Shown here in pieces: positions 11,320 to 24,800 of a stretch of DNA of 64,000 bases (positions are counted from its first letter, which is position 1; each line of letters begins with the position of its first letter). A program made the position numbers and the translations under genes. Source of the DNA: Kuschelorhynchus macadamiae (lineage: Eukaryota > Arthropoda > Insecta > Coleoptera > Curculionidae); NCBI GenBank assembly GCA_030620095.1, contig JAUTXW010005211.1:930001-994000 (forward strand), given 5' to 3'. Below the pieces are notes generated by a model. The model was not told where the DNA came from. It saw only the letters and a list, made by a program, of their open reading frames with translations, and did not search any database.

Positions 11320-11560
11320 GAACAGTCTCAGCATAACTAAGAAGAGAGTCTTCAGGAGTAGCACCATGAACAGAGACGCCCTTATTCGTTTGCTGGGGCC
11401 TCGGAGGGTAATCTGAAATTCTACGCCACGGTTTCCACCCCCAGCAGCCTCAGCATCATCAAGAAAGGCGTGCGTCGTCTGGAATGGCATCATGAACGCC
11501 CTATTCGTTGCCGGAGGCATCAGTGATTAGTCCGAAATTCTCCGCCACGGTCTTTACTGG
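11320..11560. repeat. Two tandem ~120-bp GC-richer units
   Basis: Unit 1 (about 11320-11440) and unit 2 (about 11441-11560) share CAGCATMA(C/T)TAAGAA-like starts, CATGAAC, CGCCCT, TATTCGTT, GAAATTCT and CGCCACGGT in the same order. They are diverged by small indels. No gene is supported on either strand. Confidence 0.65.
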
Positions 11561-12100
11561 AACAACTGGATTTAAATGATCTAGAAATTGTGCAGTTAAT
11601 AAAAAATAATAGAGTGCTTAGGAATTATATTTTAGAATGCGGTTATCAACAATGTTTGAGCAATTACTACATTACAGTTAGACAAAAATAATATACCAAG
11701 CCCTGTCTATAATCCACATACATAGCAGGTGTATTTGTATAAATTCAAACAAATTATACTTGTGTTTTTAATCACCTAATAATCTACATACATTAACTGT
11801 GAGTTGTGCTTTATTATAGTATACGACCATATAAGGTAATGTAACTTATTTTGGAATTATTTGAAAAAATTACCTTATAATATTTAAGTTTTATAAATTT
11901 TGTAATTTTGGAAACGTATTTAGTTTCCATTTGAGTTGCCTTTACATTGCTTTTTTCTTTATAGTGAGCACTGGTGTGTTCGTGAGCATCATTTTCAAGA
12001 GACAATTGATGTATGTAATATCAAGAATAACATAACGTATTTTTTTATATCTTATACCGTACGAACATAACCTATATAATATTTTATTTATAAAATGTTC
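11561..12100. other. AT-rich stretch, nothing recognised
   Basis: No domain, splice-bounded exon or clear repeat was seen. Confidence 0.4.
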
Positions 12101-12174
12101 CTGAAAAATCATTTGCGGTTACATTTCCATCAGATTGATCAGTTTCTAGATTTGAATCACCCGATTTAGAGTAA

Positions 12175-12390
12175 TTGGAAATAAAATTATTTACATCTTG
12201 AAGCTCCAAGCATTCTCTCAGCATCATTTACCGTTCCATAATCATAAATGTTCACTACTTCCAATACTTCGTCATAAAATTTCCTCCACATTAGCTTTCT
12301 TTATAAATCTTTAAGGATCTTCTAAATAACTTCACCTCATTCAGACTCAAGTTTTTAAATTTCATTTCATTCACATTTAAATGTGACAAT
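12175..12390 (-). pseudogene. Unassigned coding-like relic
   Basis: On the minus strand one frame reads NEMKFKNLSLNEVKLFRRSL, and after a frame change the next reads FYDEVLEVVNIYDYGTVNDA followed by ERMLGASRCK and a stop. The residue pattern looks protein-like, and the frame change suggests a broken gene or transposon gene. The family is not recognised. Confidence 0.25.
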
Positions 12391-12399
12391 AATGCAAAG

Positions 12400-15300
12400 A
12401 AATTATTTCAGAATTTAATAACAAAATGATAAACCACTACTCTTTTCTACACTATGAGCAAGTTAAAAAACTGTCACTGTCTATTTGACTAAACAATTGA
12501 GAATGCTCGCAAAAATAAGGTCTGCAGCTTCCTTTATTTCTAAAAGTTTTATTGCGTAGTGTCTTCTGTCCCTTTATCTTCCTTTTTTTACTTGCTTCGA
12601 AACTCTTTGAGATACCCTTTTTTTAGGAATATCTCAAGTTTCAGGACTGTTTTTTACATTACATATACAACATTAAATTGAAGCAGCAAAGGTGCTTTTA
12701 CTTTTAGAGAGGACTCTTGAAGTAACCTTATACTGTTGACCATAGCAAAGTTTACGGAATATTTATTCCCGAAACTTTGACATAGCTTAGAAGAAAAAAG
12801 CTTCGGCGAACGCCATCGATTAAATGATTTTAAATTTTAGGGAGGAGGAGGAAAAGAATAAGTGAAGATTATGACTATTAGGTAACATTAACCGACCCAA
12901 AAGAAAGGTCCATAAAAAAATAATAAATCAACAAAGCAGTAGACTTTAGTAAACCTGATATTATTTTTATAGGGAAAATTGTTACATCATTGTTATCACT
13001 GTCTCACTCTCTCAAATAATAAATAAAAACGGAGGTGGAAAGATGAATATGAAAACCTTAGAACTTAAGAATATACAAATTAAACCAAGTCAATTTATGC
13101 TCGCTCCTTGATAATCTCAGCTTAAGAAATAGTTAGTAACAAAATACTACTTAAAAGATCTGGGTAACTTGGACTTCTGATAATTTCAAATACAGAACAA
13201 AAAGAAGCAGTTCTGTAGACGTATCATTCAGTAAGGATTTTTTTTAAATGTCACTTAAAGTAGTAGAGATAGGATGGAATTCCTCCCCTGTATCAGCGTA
13301 CTAACTTCAAACCCAACAAAAAAATAACTTCAAACCCAACAAAAAAATGGTAGTCTAATGAAGTTTGTCCGGGGGGCATTTGGCTAAGAAATTAGAGGTA
13401 CTAATAGTAATAATAGTAAAGCAAATCACGTGGCTTTAAGAAAGTAGCTTTTTATAGTTGACATGATAATACAAATCTATCACACTGAAGTGATTAAGAT
13501 AATATAGTGATGTTTTTGGCTACGAAATTCTAAAAGGAAATTTTAATATAAATCACCAGTTCCGTCATCCGTGGCTTGAAAATTCTATCCGGGGCAAAGA
13601 AATAATTTTACAATGCGGTGTCATTGCCTGATATGATGAACTTACAATACAATAAAAATACGAAAATAGAGTTAACTATATCAAAATAGAGGACTTACCA
13701 CTGATTCGACTAATAGTTTATAAAAATTACATTCTTGTAATATTTTTACACGTTTTCACACCCGAGACTACGTTTTCAAGTAATTTCTTTATCTTTCCAA
13801 ATAAATGGCTTTTTACGATTATTAAATAATAAATAGGATGGAAAGCTTTTAAATATATTGTGGGTTAAAATGGCAACGTATCTGTTAAGAGATGTCATAG
13901 ACGCATGAGTTATATTTATTTTATTAATGCAAAAATATGCTTGTTTTTATTGCAGTTAAAAATAAAGGAATATGTTTGATTATTTAACATCATATACAGA
14001 ATGTAATTACTTTATGGTTGTTATTCGATTATTGTGACTTTTTGGAGTCATTTTTTCCTCAAAGCTGTACCGTACATATATTTTATGTGTATATTGCAAA
14101 TATAAATTTTCATTAAAAAATTCTAATAAAAATAAAAATATATAATAGGTCTAGTTTGGTTTCTTGTCAAGGGCTTTATTGTTTAATCCATGCCTATTTG
14201 GTGGAAATAACTAATTTCTTGGATATTGACCATCTTGCACAAATACGTTCTTATGTATTTAAGAGAAAATTACAAATCAAACCTTCTTAGACTTGACAAA
14301 AGCAGTCAACAGTCTCCCATTCAGAAATTTTTAAATTTATTTAGGTGTGTCAATATGTCACAAAACAAACAAGCCATAGCGTGGATACAAATCTTACAAT
14401 TGCTGTGGAAAAAGCACAGAACCATTAATTAATAAATTTTTGTTACATTTTCACTCTTTCGGAATCGCCCGAATCTTTCTTAAGAAATAATCTGAAATAA
14501 TAATTAAAATCGCTTTAAATCCTAATATGATATTAAAGAGCAGATATGTAACAGATAACATTTAAAATAACAATATATTAGTTAGGTTTGCCGATATTTA
14601 GAAATGACATTTTCCGAAACATATTTTTTTTCAACTTAGGGGATGAGAAAAATTTTAAAAAGGTCGAGATATCAATCAAAAGTTTACCTTTTTGCAATGA
14701 ATAAATCAAAAATTATTTACTATTAGCACACGTTTTTAATATCAGAAAAAATATTTTATTCAGATTTATACTGCTTTTTGTTATCCTTAGAATCCTTAAA
14801 TTAATTTTTATAGTAATTAATAAGATTTGTTCTACATATGTATTAGATTTCCTAAATAATATTTTTTTAATAGGCATTAAAAAAAAAGACAAATTAACAA
14901 GTTTTGTAAGATATCATATATTAAATATATTATTTGTAACATTAATGAATGGCAGTGTTCTTGGAACTGCAAAAGTGAAATACATACAATTTTGCTGGTG
15001 AATTAAAAACGACTTAAAATAATAACATTTCTATTTAAAAATAGTTTCGAAATGGCGCTTATACGCTTTTTGGCATTTTATCTGCCAGTTCTCTTCCAAA
15101 AAGTAGTATTTCTATTTCTATTAAGTTGCTATCAATTTTGCGAAAATATCTCAAGAGATTTGGTTTAAGTTAATTATCCATTAATGTGATAATCGACTTT
15201 TTACAGACGTATTAATTTAGTTTTATTGTGTTCTTTTTTACGGTGTATTTGCGTAATCCTGATTAGTAATTTAAATTATTCACTTAATATTAAGCTGATA

Positions 15301-15400
15301 CGATATGCAAAAGTTATATACATTATGAATAGATATATAGAAATGTGGAATGTACCATTTCCATATTTTGGTTTAAACAATATATCGTGACTAAAGAGAT
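12400..15400. other. 3 kb of AT-rich DNA without recognised genes
   Basis: Nothing beyond short stretches of open frame. The one definite structure is a 23-bp perfect tandem duplication at 13302-13347, listed separately. Confidence 0.4.
13302..13347. repeat. Perfect 23-bp tandem duplication
   Basis: The 23-bp unit containing ACTTCAAACCCAACAAAA occurs twice head to tail without a difference, indicating a recent local duplication. Confidence 0.9.
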
Positions 15401-15819
15401 TTTGCATTTTTTTTGGCAAGGTGAAAAATATCCTTCATCAAATTTTTACGAAATTCAAGTTAGACGGCAATCAGTCGCTTAACCAGGGGGGGGGGCATAT
15501 GCATATGCTCTTTTGTCAAATCTTTTGTCCAGTGATGACTCATGGCAAATTTTGCAAAGATTTATGGTACTATGAAAAGGTAGAAGGGTATTTACAAGAA
15601 CGTTCCCAAAAATAAATTAAACGTTTTTGTACATAGTTGATGGTTCGCAGATTTCTTAATACTACTAAAACGTTTAATGGTTTTGGATAGTACATACAAA
15701 GCTGTCAATAAATGACGAAGATATAAATATATATAAAAGTAAACATAAATAATATAAATGGTTAGCTAGTCTTATTGATAAATTAAAAAAAAATCAGTTA
15801 CCACTGTAAATATGGGAGG

Positions 15820-15915
15820 CACTTTGGTTTATTTCAGTTGGTACCAATTGTGGCATCCGCAGAAAGAAAATTCAGTAGATTAAGGTTAATAAAAGATTTG
15901 ATCAATTACTTTTAA
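15820..15915 (+). pseudogene. hAT transposase C-terminal fragment
   Basis: Plus strand reads LVPIVASAERKFSRLRLIKD, matching the hAT dimerisation-domain signature (family P-x-x-x-A-S-x-E-R-x-F-S-x-L-x-x-I-K). The rest of the transposase was not identified. Confidence 0.6.
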
Positions 15916-16499
15916 AGAATTTTACCTTTTAATCTAAAATATACTTTTTGTATTCCCTTTTTAAGAACCCGTTGTTATCAAAAAAATTTATTTAAGAGAA
16001 ATTTACGCAGACTTGTTACATGATTTATACATATTTCATATAGAGTACTGTAATTGTAATTAAATGCTTACTTTAAAAAGACTTTACACTCCATTTATGT
16101 TCTAATAATAAGGCATATCAGTTACCCCATGCCGTCCATTTTTATTGTATTTTTAACTGAAGCTGTTAAAAGAAGAATTACGACACATGAACGCTCAACT
16201 TAAAGGTATACGTTTGGAATTTTAAAACGAAGGGAAAGCAAGCATTTTGGTTATTTTTGAAATCGGAAAGTATGCAATATATGACAAAAAAAGAAAATTA
16301 TATAGTGACCGTATAATGAAACAGAAGTTATCTTCTTTTTTTACGTAATCTTATAAGCAAAGCACAATTGCATGCAGCTTTAATTTAAAATAATATATAT
16401 TGTATCTCCTTGATTTGATTGAAATATCGGTTCTCTGCGCTGTTTACCAATAAGACAAATCAAAATCGTACGTTCACAATATAGGCCGTTTAAAATCAA

Positions 16500-16760
16500 C
16501 CAATTTCTTACTGGGTCATGCGCTCCTAGCCACTGGCCATGTTTATCGAGAATTACTAGAAGATTTATGATTCAATCGGTAAGTTTTTGGAGACAATTTC
16601 ATCTTTCAACATTATAATTCGCCTATTCACAGAGCAACTGTAGGCCAAGCAATTCGGGCAAACTATAACACAGAGTATTTGAAACTTAGAATCAAATTTC
16701 CGAACTGTATGTTAGGGACTTTGTTTCTAGGATACGTAACCGGAAACAAAACGCCATAAA
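16500..16760 (+). pseudogene. Tc1/mariner transposase fragment
   Basis: In one frame TGHVYRELLEDL is followed, after two stops, by FGDNFIFQHYNSPIHRAT, a decayed form of the family motif around the second catalytic Asp (FQxDNAPxHxA). Here the catalytic Asp reads Tyr. The frame ends near 16757. A short dead relic. Confidence 0.5.
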
Positions 16761-17809
16761 TAGTAGTATATGTCATTAACTAAGTATTATATATAACAAG
16801 TGTAAATACTGGAATATATTATTTTGCAAAATATTATTTTTATGTGGTAAAGTGTTTAGATTATTCTTTATTTTGATTTCCTTCAAATAAAATATTTTTG
16901 ATTTATTAAAGATGTTTTTATTATGTTGTGCATTATTTGCGTTTAGTTGAAGCCTAGTTGTTTTCTTAACACACCTTTACAAAAGTAAATTATTGACTTA
17001 CTTAAAAAAATGTCATTCCAGGAATACTTATTACAGCCAGGGAGCTACAGCCAAGTCGGTATTACCTTTTGTCAGATTTTTTTGAACGCAATGGTACGTT
17101 CTATTTATACTATTTTTATAGGATTATGTAGTTGCTAAAAAAGCAAGATAGGTGCGTGAGCCTTTTGCTTTAATACATTTAACAAAGATGAGAGAATTCA
17201 GATTATTTCATTTCTTCCAATAAAATGTCACCGTAAAACAATTTTAATTTATTTTCTCTCTCTGGCAACGGTTGATATTTCACATGTTTTATATGAAAGT
17301 TATAGAAACTTAACCGTAGAATCTGAACTCAAAAATATATTTAAAACTTTAAATTTACTCTCACTTCCGGTTTTCCTGGCCAAGTCAAATGGAAATGCTT
17401 TATCGATCATTTGGCTATTATAATGGAAATATTTAATGTTTCAAATTTAAAAATAAATATCTCGTCGGTTAACGGAGTGGCTGGGAGTCTGTGTCACCCG
17501 GTGTATTAGTTTGATGAATAAAACAATATTTTACAATATGTATGTATGAATGACTCATCAGATCCGAAGAACTTTCATCCAGGTAATGTCTTGGTTCGAA
17601 AAATATGTAAATTAATTTTTTGTGTAGTATGTTAAAGGAAAAAATATAAATAGCGACAAGAGGATACGAATTATATTAACAAGTATCCCACTCACTTATG
17701 CAAAAAAATGTTAATACACACAACTTAAAAGATTCCATGAAAGCCACAATGGTTATGCTTTTTTTTTGTTGTTAACTGGTTTTGTAATATCTAATTATAG
17801 GTATAGGTA

Positions 17810-20188
17810 GGGTAGACTGGGGTTTACTGGTTCACACCGAGATCAATTTTAATTTCTGAGCTTCTTTAGAATAATGGGAGCTTAATATTTTTACCACTCT
17901 TCACTTGCTTAAAGGGAAATTGAAAAAAGGTATATTTGAAATTAAACCAAACATTATAGATTTATCAGTATGACTTTTACAAAAACCTGCAAAATGGGTC
18001 AGTTTCCCTGACAGACAGGTTAACTGACCCATTAAGCAGGGATAACTGAACATAACCATAAAATTAATAAAAGCGCCAAATCCATCCAATAATAACTATT
18101 GAAATACATTACATATATAGAATATAACATAAATTCGCCAAAATCTATTTTGAACGATATCGTATTAGCAAACTTGGCACTGCTACTTTTTAGTGGCCTT
18201 CATTTATAAATGACATCTTCGGAAGGAACGAAACCATTTTCATGATTCGAAAAATATTTTGTTTGACTGTGTCTCTTTAAAAAGGTAACGTCATAACCGT
18301 TAAAATAAATGTTGTTATCGGTTTTAACGACGTAATGTCTGAAGTTTGAATTAGTCTTTCCATAAACTTACATTTACATAGGCACCCTTTGATACCTCCC
18401 TTGAATTATTTTCGAATTCATCGAAAACTTTGGGAAATCAGAACTTTCCTGATAACTGATATCATCGTCATTTGAGGATGAACTATCTTCCAAAACTCGG
18501 CTGTCTGTTCTCTTCGTCTCACTAACTTTAAATTTTGTCTTGACTTTCTCTTCCCGGATTCTGGCCTCTTCTTCTAGATTATCTTCAACAGGGGTGTACG
18601 TAAATATCAAGGACTTTCCTTTCTTACGTCGATTTGTAGATTTGCGCCGTTCAGCTTTAGGATGAGGACGAATCTGCTCAGGCATTATTAGATTAGAGAG
18701 TGCAAATTGTGAGAGCTGTTCAGGTTGCTGTTGTCTAACTGCAATTCTTGAATAAGCACTTGAGATACAAATTTTTCTAATCTTGCCGGCTGAGCTTCTT
18801 CTGACGATGGTCCACACTGTGGCTCTTGCTCCAGTTTTGGCCTGTCAGTGACAAATGAAGACAGAATGCTTTAAATCCACTACATATATTTTTTGGGGCA
18901 AAAAGCTGGAAGGATAGCTTCTCCAGATAAACTGGCAACGTCATAAATAGTAATAGCTTTTTATGCATGATTCACAATCCACATATCACAAGCTGCACAA
19001 TAAGATTTCTGGAACGGGCCAAATACTCCAACGTCTAGGGGTTGCAGCTTATGACTGCAGTGTGGTGGTTACATCAGAAGGTGGATGCCATTTTCTGCGG
19101 CGTAATTTAGTTCCCAAATACTTAACTGGCTTTCGTGATTATCAGCTGCGGCTGTTCTTTCGTCGGCCTTTCATGTTGCGCAAAATGTTGTGACAGGCAG
19201 AAACAGCCCGCTTTTCATTCTCCCAGAAGGCGTCGCAGCACCTTTAGTCCCAAGAGGAGTTTCGTGAAGCATATTATCCTTAAAATGCAAGCATCGGTTT
19301 ATCAGAAAGGGAGGTACATATTGTCCTGTGGCACCAATAATTGCCATTACAGTTCTAGTGAAAGGGAAACCCCCCTTTCACTAGAAGTCATTTGATCAAC
19401 ATTTCTTTGTCCTGTTGTTGCTAGTATCTTAGGAGTCTTATGCACTATCGTAACGCCACTCTCATCTAGGTTGTAAATATCTTTAGTGTATTTGTTGTTT
19501 GAGTTATTGAAACTGGTTGCTCTGCTCAAACGTGTTTGCTCTAGGGTCTTTAATAAAAATGTTTGCGTTTGCATAAAATTAGACATTCATTTCTTGCCTG
19601 CCATGCTGTCCCGAGACCAGTTCTCTTTTACAGTTTTGTTGTTAGCATCAGCAAACTCGTAGGCTAGCCCTCGAGCTTGTTTAGCCGAAAGGCCATAATG
19701 AATATTTGACGCACGTTGTAGGTATAGCTTGAGAAGCAGCTCTTAAAAGTAAAAGACATAGGATGTTCATTATTTGGACGGAAATTAACTGACTCTAAAT
19801 CGTGTTCATGGTATTTGTCAACGTACCGTTTCAATATAATTCTAGAAATTTCAAATTGTATAGCTGCATTGTCGGATGGTGCTTGCTCGAGATGATCATA
19901 ACGGATGGTGATAAGACTAAATTACTTTATTCTGGGTACAAAACATTTCTTGTGTCAGTAAGTGAGGTATAAGTTGGGTATGAAATCCAAATTAGGGTGA
20001 TCTAAAAATATCGTTTTTAATATGGTTTTCGATAATTTTAGGGCACAAAATTTAATTTGGCTAATCATTTTTATTTTTGACAATTTGCATTGCTGATTTT
20101 TATAACTATGTATAGAAGGCATTTATATAACAATACGTGTTATTATAGTCTAGCAAAATTATATATGCAACGAACCCCAGTCCTTGTT
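17810..20188 (-). mobile_element. pogo-like DNA transposon, dead but near full length
   Basis: The left end, after a TA, reads GGGTAGACTGGGGTTTACTGG; the right end, inverted, reads CAAGGACTGGGGTTCGTTGC before a TA. These are imperfect inverted termini of the pogo/Tigger type, which duplicate TA. The minus strand between them holds a decayed transposase. The right end lies about 105 bp before the first recognised MBD4 exon, so the insertion is in an MBD4 intron or its upstream flank. Confidence 0.75.
18374..19880 (-). pseudogene. pogo/Tigger-like transposase pseudogene
   Basis: Read on the minus strand with several stops and frameshifts. In order: AKQARGLAYEFADANNKTV (region before the DNA-binding module), NWSRDSMAGKK, then YNLDESGVTIVHKTPKILAT with the first catalytic Asp (NLDE), QMTSSERG, ATGQYVPPFLI, LGTKGAATPSGRM, DNHESQLS (second catalytic Asp), LQPLDVGVFGPFQ (a decayed L-Q-P-L-D-V) and a Lys/Arg-rich tail with IRPHPKAERR and RRKKGKS. 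The tail ends with an acidic Ser-rich stretch and a stop at 18374. A hairpin disrupts the region after QMTSSERG. Confidence 0.85.
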
Positions 20189-20292
20189 TATTATATAAAA
20201 GAATTATAAAAATTAAACTGACTTAAAAAAAACAGTAATCTGGGAAAATCATTATTAATCTAAATAATGATAAAATTATTTTTATTTTGCAG

Positions 20293-20704
20293 GTTTTATT
20301 TACAAGTATGCCAAAGGAACCCAAACCAGAAACTTTAAGACTTAGTAGATTTTTCCAAGAAAATGTAAATGCCATTAAACAAAGGATTGCCATATCGGAA
20401 TGTGAAGTATCACCTTATTTTTTAAACCTCGCCAGAGAGAAAACGAATATAGATGAAACTAAGAAGAAAAAAGTTAAACAAAAACCGTTTGGTCCTCAAT
20501 TTAGGGGTTTTTCTGAGGATGATAGAGATTCTTCGGAGAATATAAAACACCAGATTAATCAGGCTGTGAATAGGTACGAGGATAAAATTAAGGAAGAACC
20601 ATTTTTAGGTTTTACCGCAGAGGAGATAAATAACTCAAAGATGTTACGTGATAAAAGTGCGGATTGGACTAGATATTTAGAGAAAAATCATCAATATTTT
20701 TTAG
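20293..20704 (+). CDS. MBD4: MBD4-like exon with candidate start codon
   Basis: Acceptor TTTTGCAG at 20292, donor GTACGT at 20705, ending in phase 1. Contains ATG 20308 in the context AAGTATGCC. The product is Lys/Glu-rich, with a basic patch KKKKVKQK that could be a nuclear localisation signal, and the first two copies of the repeated motif (QFRGFSEDD and PFLGFTAEE). Confidence 0.85.
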
Positions 20705-21684
20705 GTACGTATATGTGTTAATTCATGTAAATGTGTGATTTAAGATACCTACTAACTACTTGTAACATTTAAATATTGTCAGATCTGCATGATTTGGTTG
20801 AAATATCTTTTACCATCAACATTTATGAAACTACTGACGGGGGAACCAAATAATGTGTCTCCAATGTGCTATTCTAGTTCTAGGTATATTCTCAGGTTCT
20901 CCCTTCTGTTGTGTGTTTTTCGTTTATATTATGCTTAGATAGTAAATCTATATAGTATTTTCTGGAATACCTATTTATAAATGTTTGTTTGTATACAAAT
21001 TTAAAGCTGATATTAAATAATTTTAGTTGTTATTTAGTTATCTCGAAAACCTTTCCAAATTAAAATAATGATGATATATATTCTTTGTTTTTTTTTTCCT
21101 TAGAATCAAAAGAATATATTATTTTAATCCTCTATAATATTGCACAAATATGTTACCAATTATTGTTTTATTTTCTACTGAAAAATAGTTATATATAAAA
21201 AAATTATTATTAATATTTATCCCTTTTAAAGATTTGACTAATCTAAATTGCTTGCAATCTGGCTTTTTAGGGTTTTCAACGCAAGAGCAAACGGAATCCA
21301 TATCCAAAGCATCACATATTTTAGAATCTTGTGATTCGATTCGAAGGGGCGTTTATAAAAAAATCGACAGGCGAATCTTGACCAATCACATGAGAGAAAG
21401 TAATGATGCTGAGAAAAACGTTTGTTCTAAATACTGGGATCATTCATTTCTACGAAAAACAAAAAACGGAATTAAAAACGAAAACATAAAGACTGATTTC
21501 AATACACTAGATAGAGAAAATAGTAAGTATTTGAAAATTAGAAAGTTTGGATTTTAATATAAGAAAGTGTGATAGTAACCGTAGTATTAGTAATGCTACT
21601 AGGCCCATAAGACCCTTTTTGCAAATTTCAGTCCATCCACATTCAGGGAAAAGTGACTAATGATGTAAGAAATGTCTTCTACAA

Positions 21685-21753
<69 letters not shown>

Positions 21754-21764
21754 GTATATATAAT

Positions 21765-21847
<83 letters not shown>

Positions 21848-24800
21848 CAGAGTATCCAAAAATAGTGCACCACTGACTTTTTTGAGGGTTTTATTTTTTT
21901 CTTCGGATTAAACAACTAAAAATACAACATTTTAGTCTCATCTCAATTTTTCGTTTCTTGCTTCATTTTCGTGAAAAAAAAAATTGAAATCAATTTATTG
22001 CATGTCCCTGACCAACAAATCACAGAAATTGTTGCTAATAAGTTTTTTTTTGTTTGATCCAGAGACATGTATTAAAATGGTTTTTATTTTTTCTCTCGAA
22101 AGCTACGCAAAACGTAGGTATTTAAATAAAAACATCACAGGAGGTTTATAACGGCACTAGGATTAAATATTCTTATTAGGTAATAGAAAAACACGTGTTG
22201 ATAAAAATGAAAAAGGGTTAAAATAAATATTGGAAGTGGTTTCCATTCATCTCAATACAGTTCTCATAACAGCGCCGCAGTGACTTTCTAACAACTCGCT
22301 GGAAAATCACAACCACACTCTGTTCTAATTATTGCTGTAGGTGGTCAACACGAACAGAAAAAACCACTTGCTTTAAATAGCCCTAAAAAAATAGTCCAAC
22401 GGGTTTAAATCCGGCGAACGAGGTGGCCACGCAATAGGCCCATCCCGCCCGATAAGTTGCATTTAAATATTCACAAACTAACGCTCTGAAATGATGATGA
22501 TCATCTCGAGCAAAACTAGCAAAATATGTATCAAAAAATTTAAATATGCCGGCCCGTTTAAACGCTGAGGCGTAACATACGGTCCTATTAGTCTATTTTA
22601 CAAAATACCTGCGCAAGAAGGCTTATGTTGAAATCGACTTTCAAAAATCTCATCGGGATTTTCGTCGCCCTACAAATGGTTGTCATGGAAATTAATAACG
22701 CTTTCGCGCTTAAATTCAGCTTCTAAGTTATTTAGTCCGACGAAAAAACAAGTTTTCAAAAAAATCAGTGGTGCCCATTTTTCTTTGTCAATAATATGCG
22801 GTAGTGTCCACCGAGACGCCATTAGACTTAGTAATTTTAAACCAATTACGGCTAAATTAGCCCATTATTACTACAAACAATGCCAAATTTCAGCACTACG
22901 GGCCATAGTTTTTTAAAAACCCATTTTTTTAAAGGAAGTTTTACTCACATGTATGTAGCACAACCTTAACGTTGTGCTTTGATTTTAATAGACAGGATAT
23001 GTAATAGGTTGCAAACTCTCTTGGAATGACCACATTGAACAACGAAACGAGCTTTTATCAACTGATTTATGTTGAGAATATTAAAAGCAAAGCATCTGTG
23101 GTACTACATATGCAAAATGGTTTATTTATGTAATTTTGAAAGTTTAGGTATGGTGTACAATAAATATTGTGGGCTTGCATCGAACTGGCGCGGCGCGACG
23201 GTGGTTGGTTTTTGAAAAACGAGAACAAGTGATTCGAATTTTGCGCAATGCTCTTTCCGGGGAAAGCTGTAAACCGTTCTTTCGATGAAATTGTTTTCAT
23301 TATTTTTGGAATCATTATATTCTAAATATTTTGTTAGATCGCCTATAATATTCTTATAGCAGCTCTGTAAACTGTAAACCCCGGTCTCCGATTATTTATG
23401 AGCTGTCGATGAAACCAACCTTTCCCTCTGCATAAAAAAAATAGAACGATATAGTCGATGTCCGAGTAGTTTGTGTACAACTATTGATTTTACACAGTTC
23501 TGTAACGTTATTTTTTTCAGTTATTCTCGCAGAGATCCAAAGGTTAAATGAGGAACTGAGAGAGTTACGTAAAATAAAATATGCCACCACGGAGGAAGTA
23601 AAACACAAAAATTCCCCGTTTATCCAAATTAAAAAAGAACTTATTATGAGTCCGTTTTCACCTCCAAAATCCCCCCACCATCTACTGGAAGAAGATTTGT
23701 ACCATGATCCATGGGCTTTATTAGTAGCTACAATATTTTTAAATAAGACTTCGGGACAAACAGCTAGACCTTATGTATTTTGGTTTTTGGAAGAAAATCC
23801 CGATCCTTTAACTGTTGTCGGAAAAAACGTTGAGCAACTGCAAAAGTATTTTGGGGCTCTAGGATTGCAAAAAACTAGAGCTACACAGGTATGAAAGCAT
23901 AAGATATTCATTATTTATTCTTCTGTTCCATCTATTCTATATTATGTAATTGGGTGAGGGAGGCTTAAAACATTCAGGCTCAACTAGGCCCGTTGTACCG
24001 GATCATCCAACGAGGACTGAACAGCTCTTTTTGAGGTATAATCTTACCGTTTAAAAAATTGAATTAGCAATTAGAAGTATCTTTCTCTGCAGAATTGGAA
24101 AATACTAATAAAAAACAATTGAGCTGAAAACAAATGCCCTATAACATAGTATTTTTTAAATGAAAGGTCCTGTTTTTATTTCATTTTTGGAATGATGTTT
24201 TTATAAAACATATTGAATTAAATTAATTTTTTTAGAAATATTAGTCCTTATTATTACGCCATTTACTTTACCAGGAAATACGAAGGTTTACACGAAGCGA
24301 ATATTTATGTATTTTAAGTCATAAATAAGAGACATCGGTTAATGTGGTTGTTAGGCATAAATATCATAATAAATATATATTTTTCAACTTATATCTTTTG
24401 CTATTAAAAACTAGCAGGAAGAGAGCCTCCGAGTTTTCTTTATTGGGTTATTAATGACCATTTCGCGGTTGTTTTTAAATACCTATCCTATTTATTTGAC
24501 AATTGAAAGAAAACCTTTCACAGTGCTATAAAAAAGAAATAAACAGTAAATACTTCAAGTAACGAGAGTGTAATGCCTGCTTTAATTTTATATTATGTAC
24601 TTTTTGCACTTTTGCAAAATATTTTTATGTTTTAAACCTGAAACATTTAATAATACAATGCTTATGATTTGTTTTCAGTTCAATTTCTTTTTTAGGAGCA
24701 TTTTGCAATTCTGCAGGGTCACATACGACACATTATTCTAAATAATTATTAAACATTATTCTAAATAAATTATTAACTATGGTCGTTTTGACCTTTATAA

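Noticed and set aside
23067..23315. Open frames in MBD4 intron 2 (for example a plus-strand frame reading LVFEKREQVIRILRNAL)
   Set aside because: No splice sites that fit the phase of the neighbouring MBD4 exons and no recognised family; left as intron.
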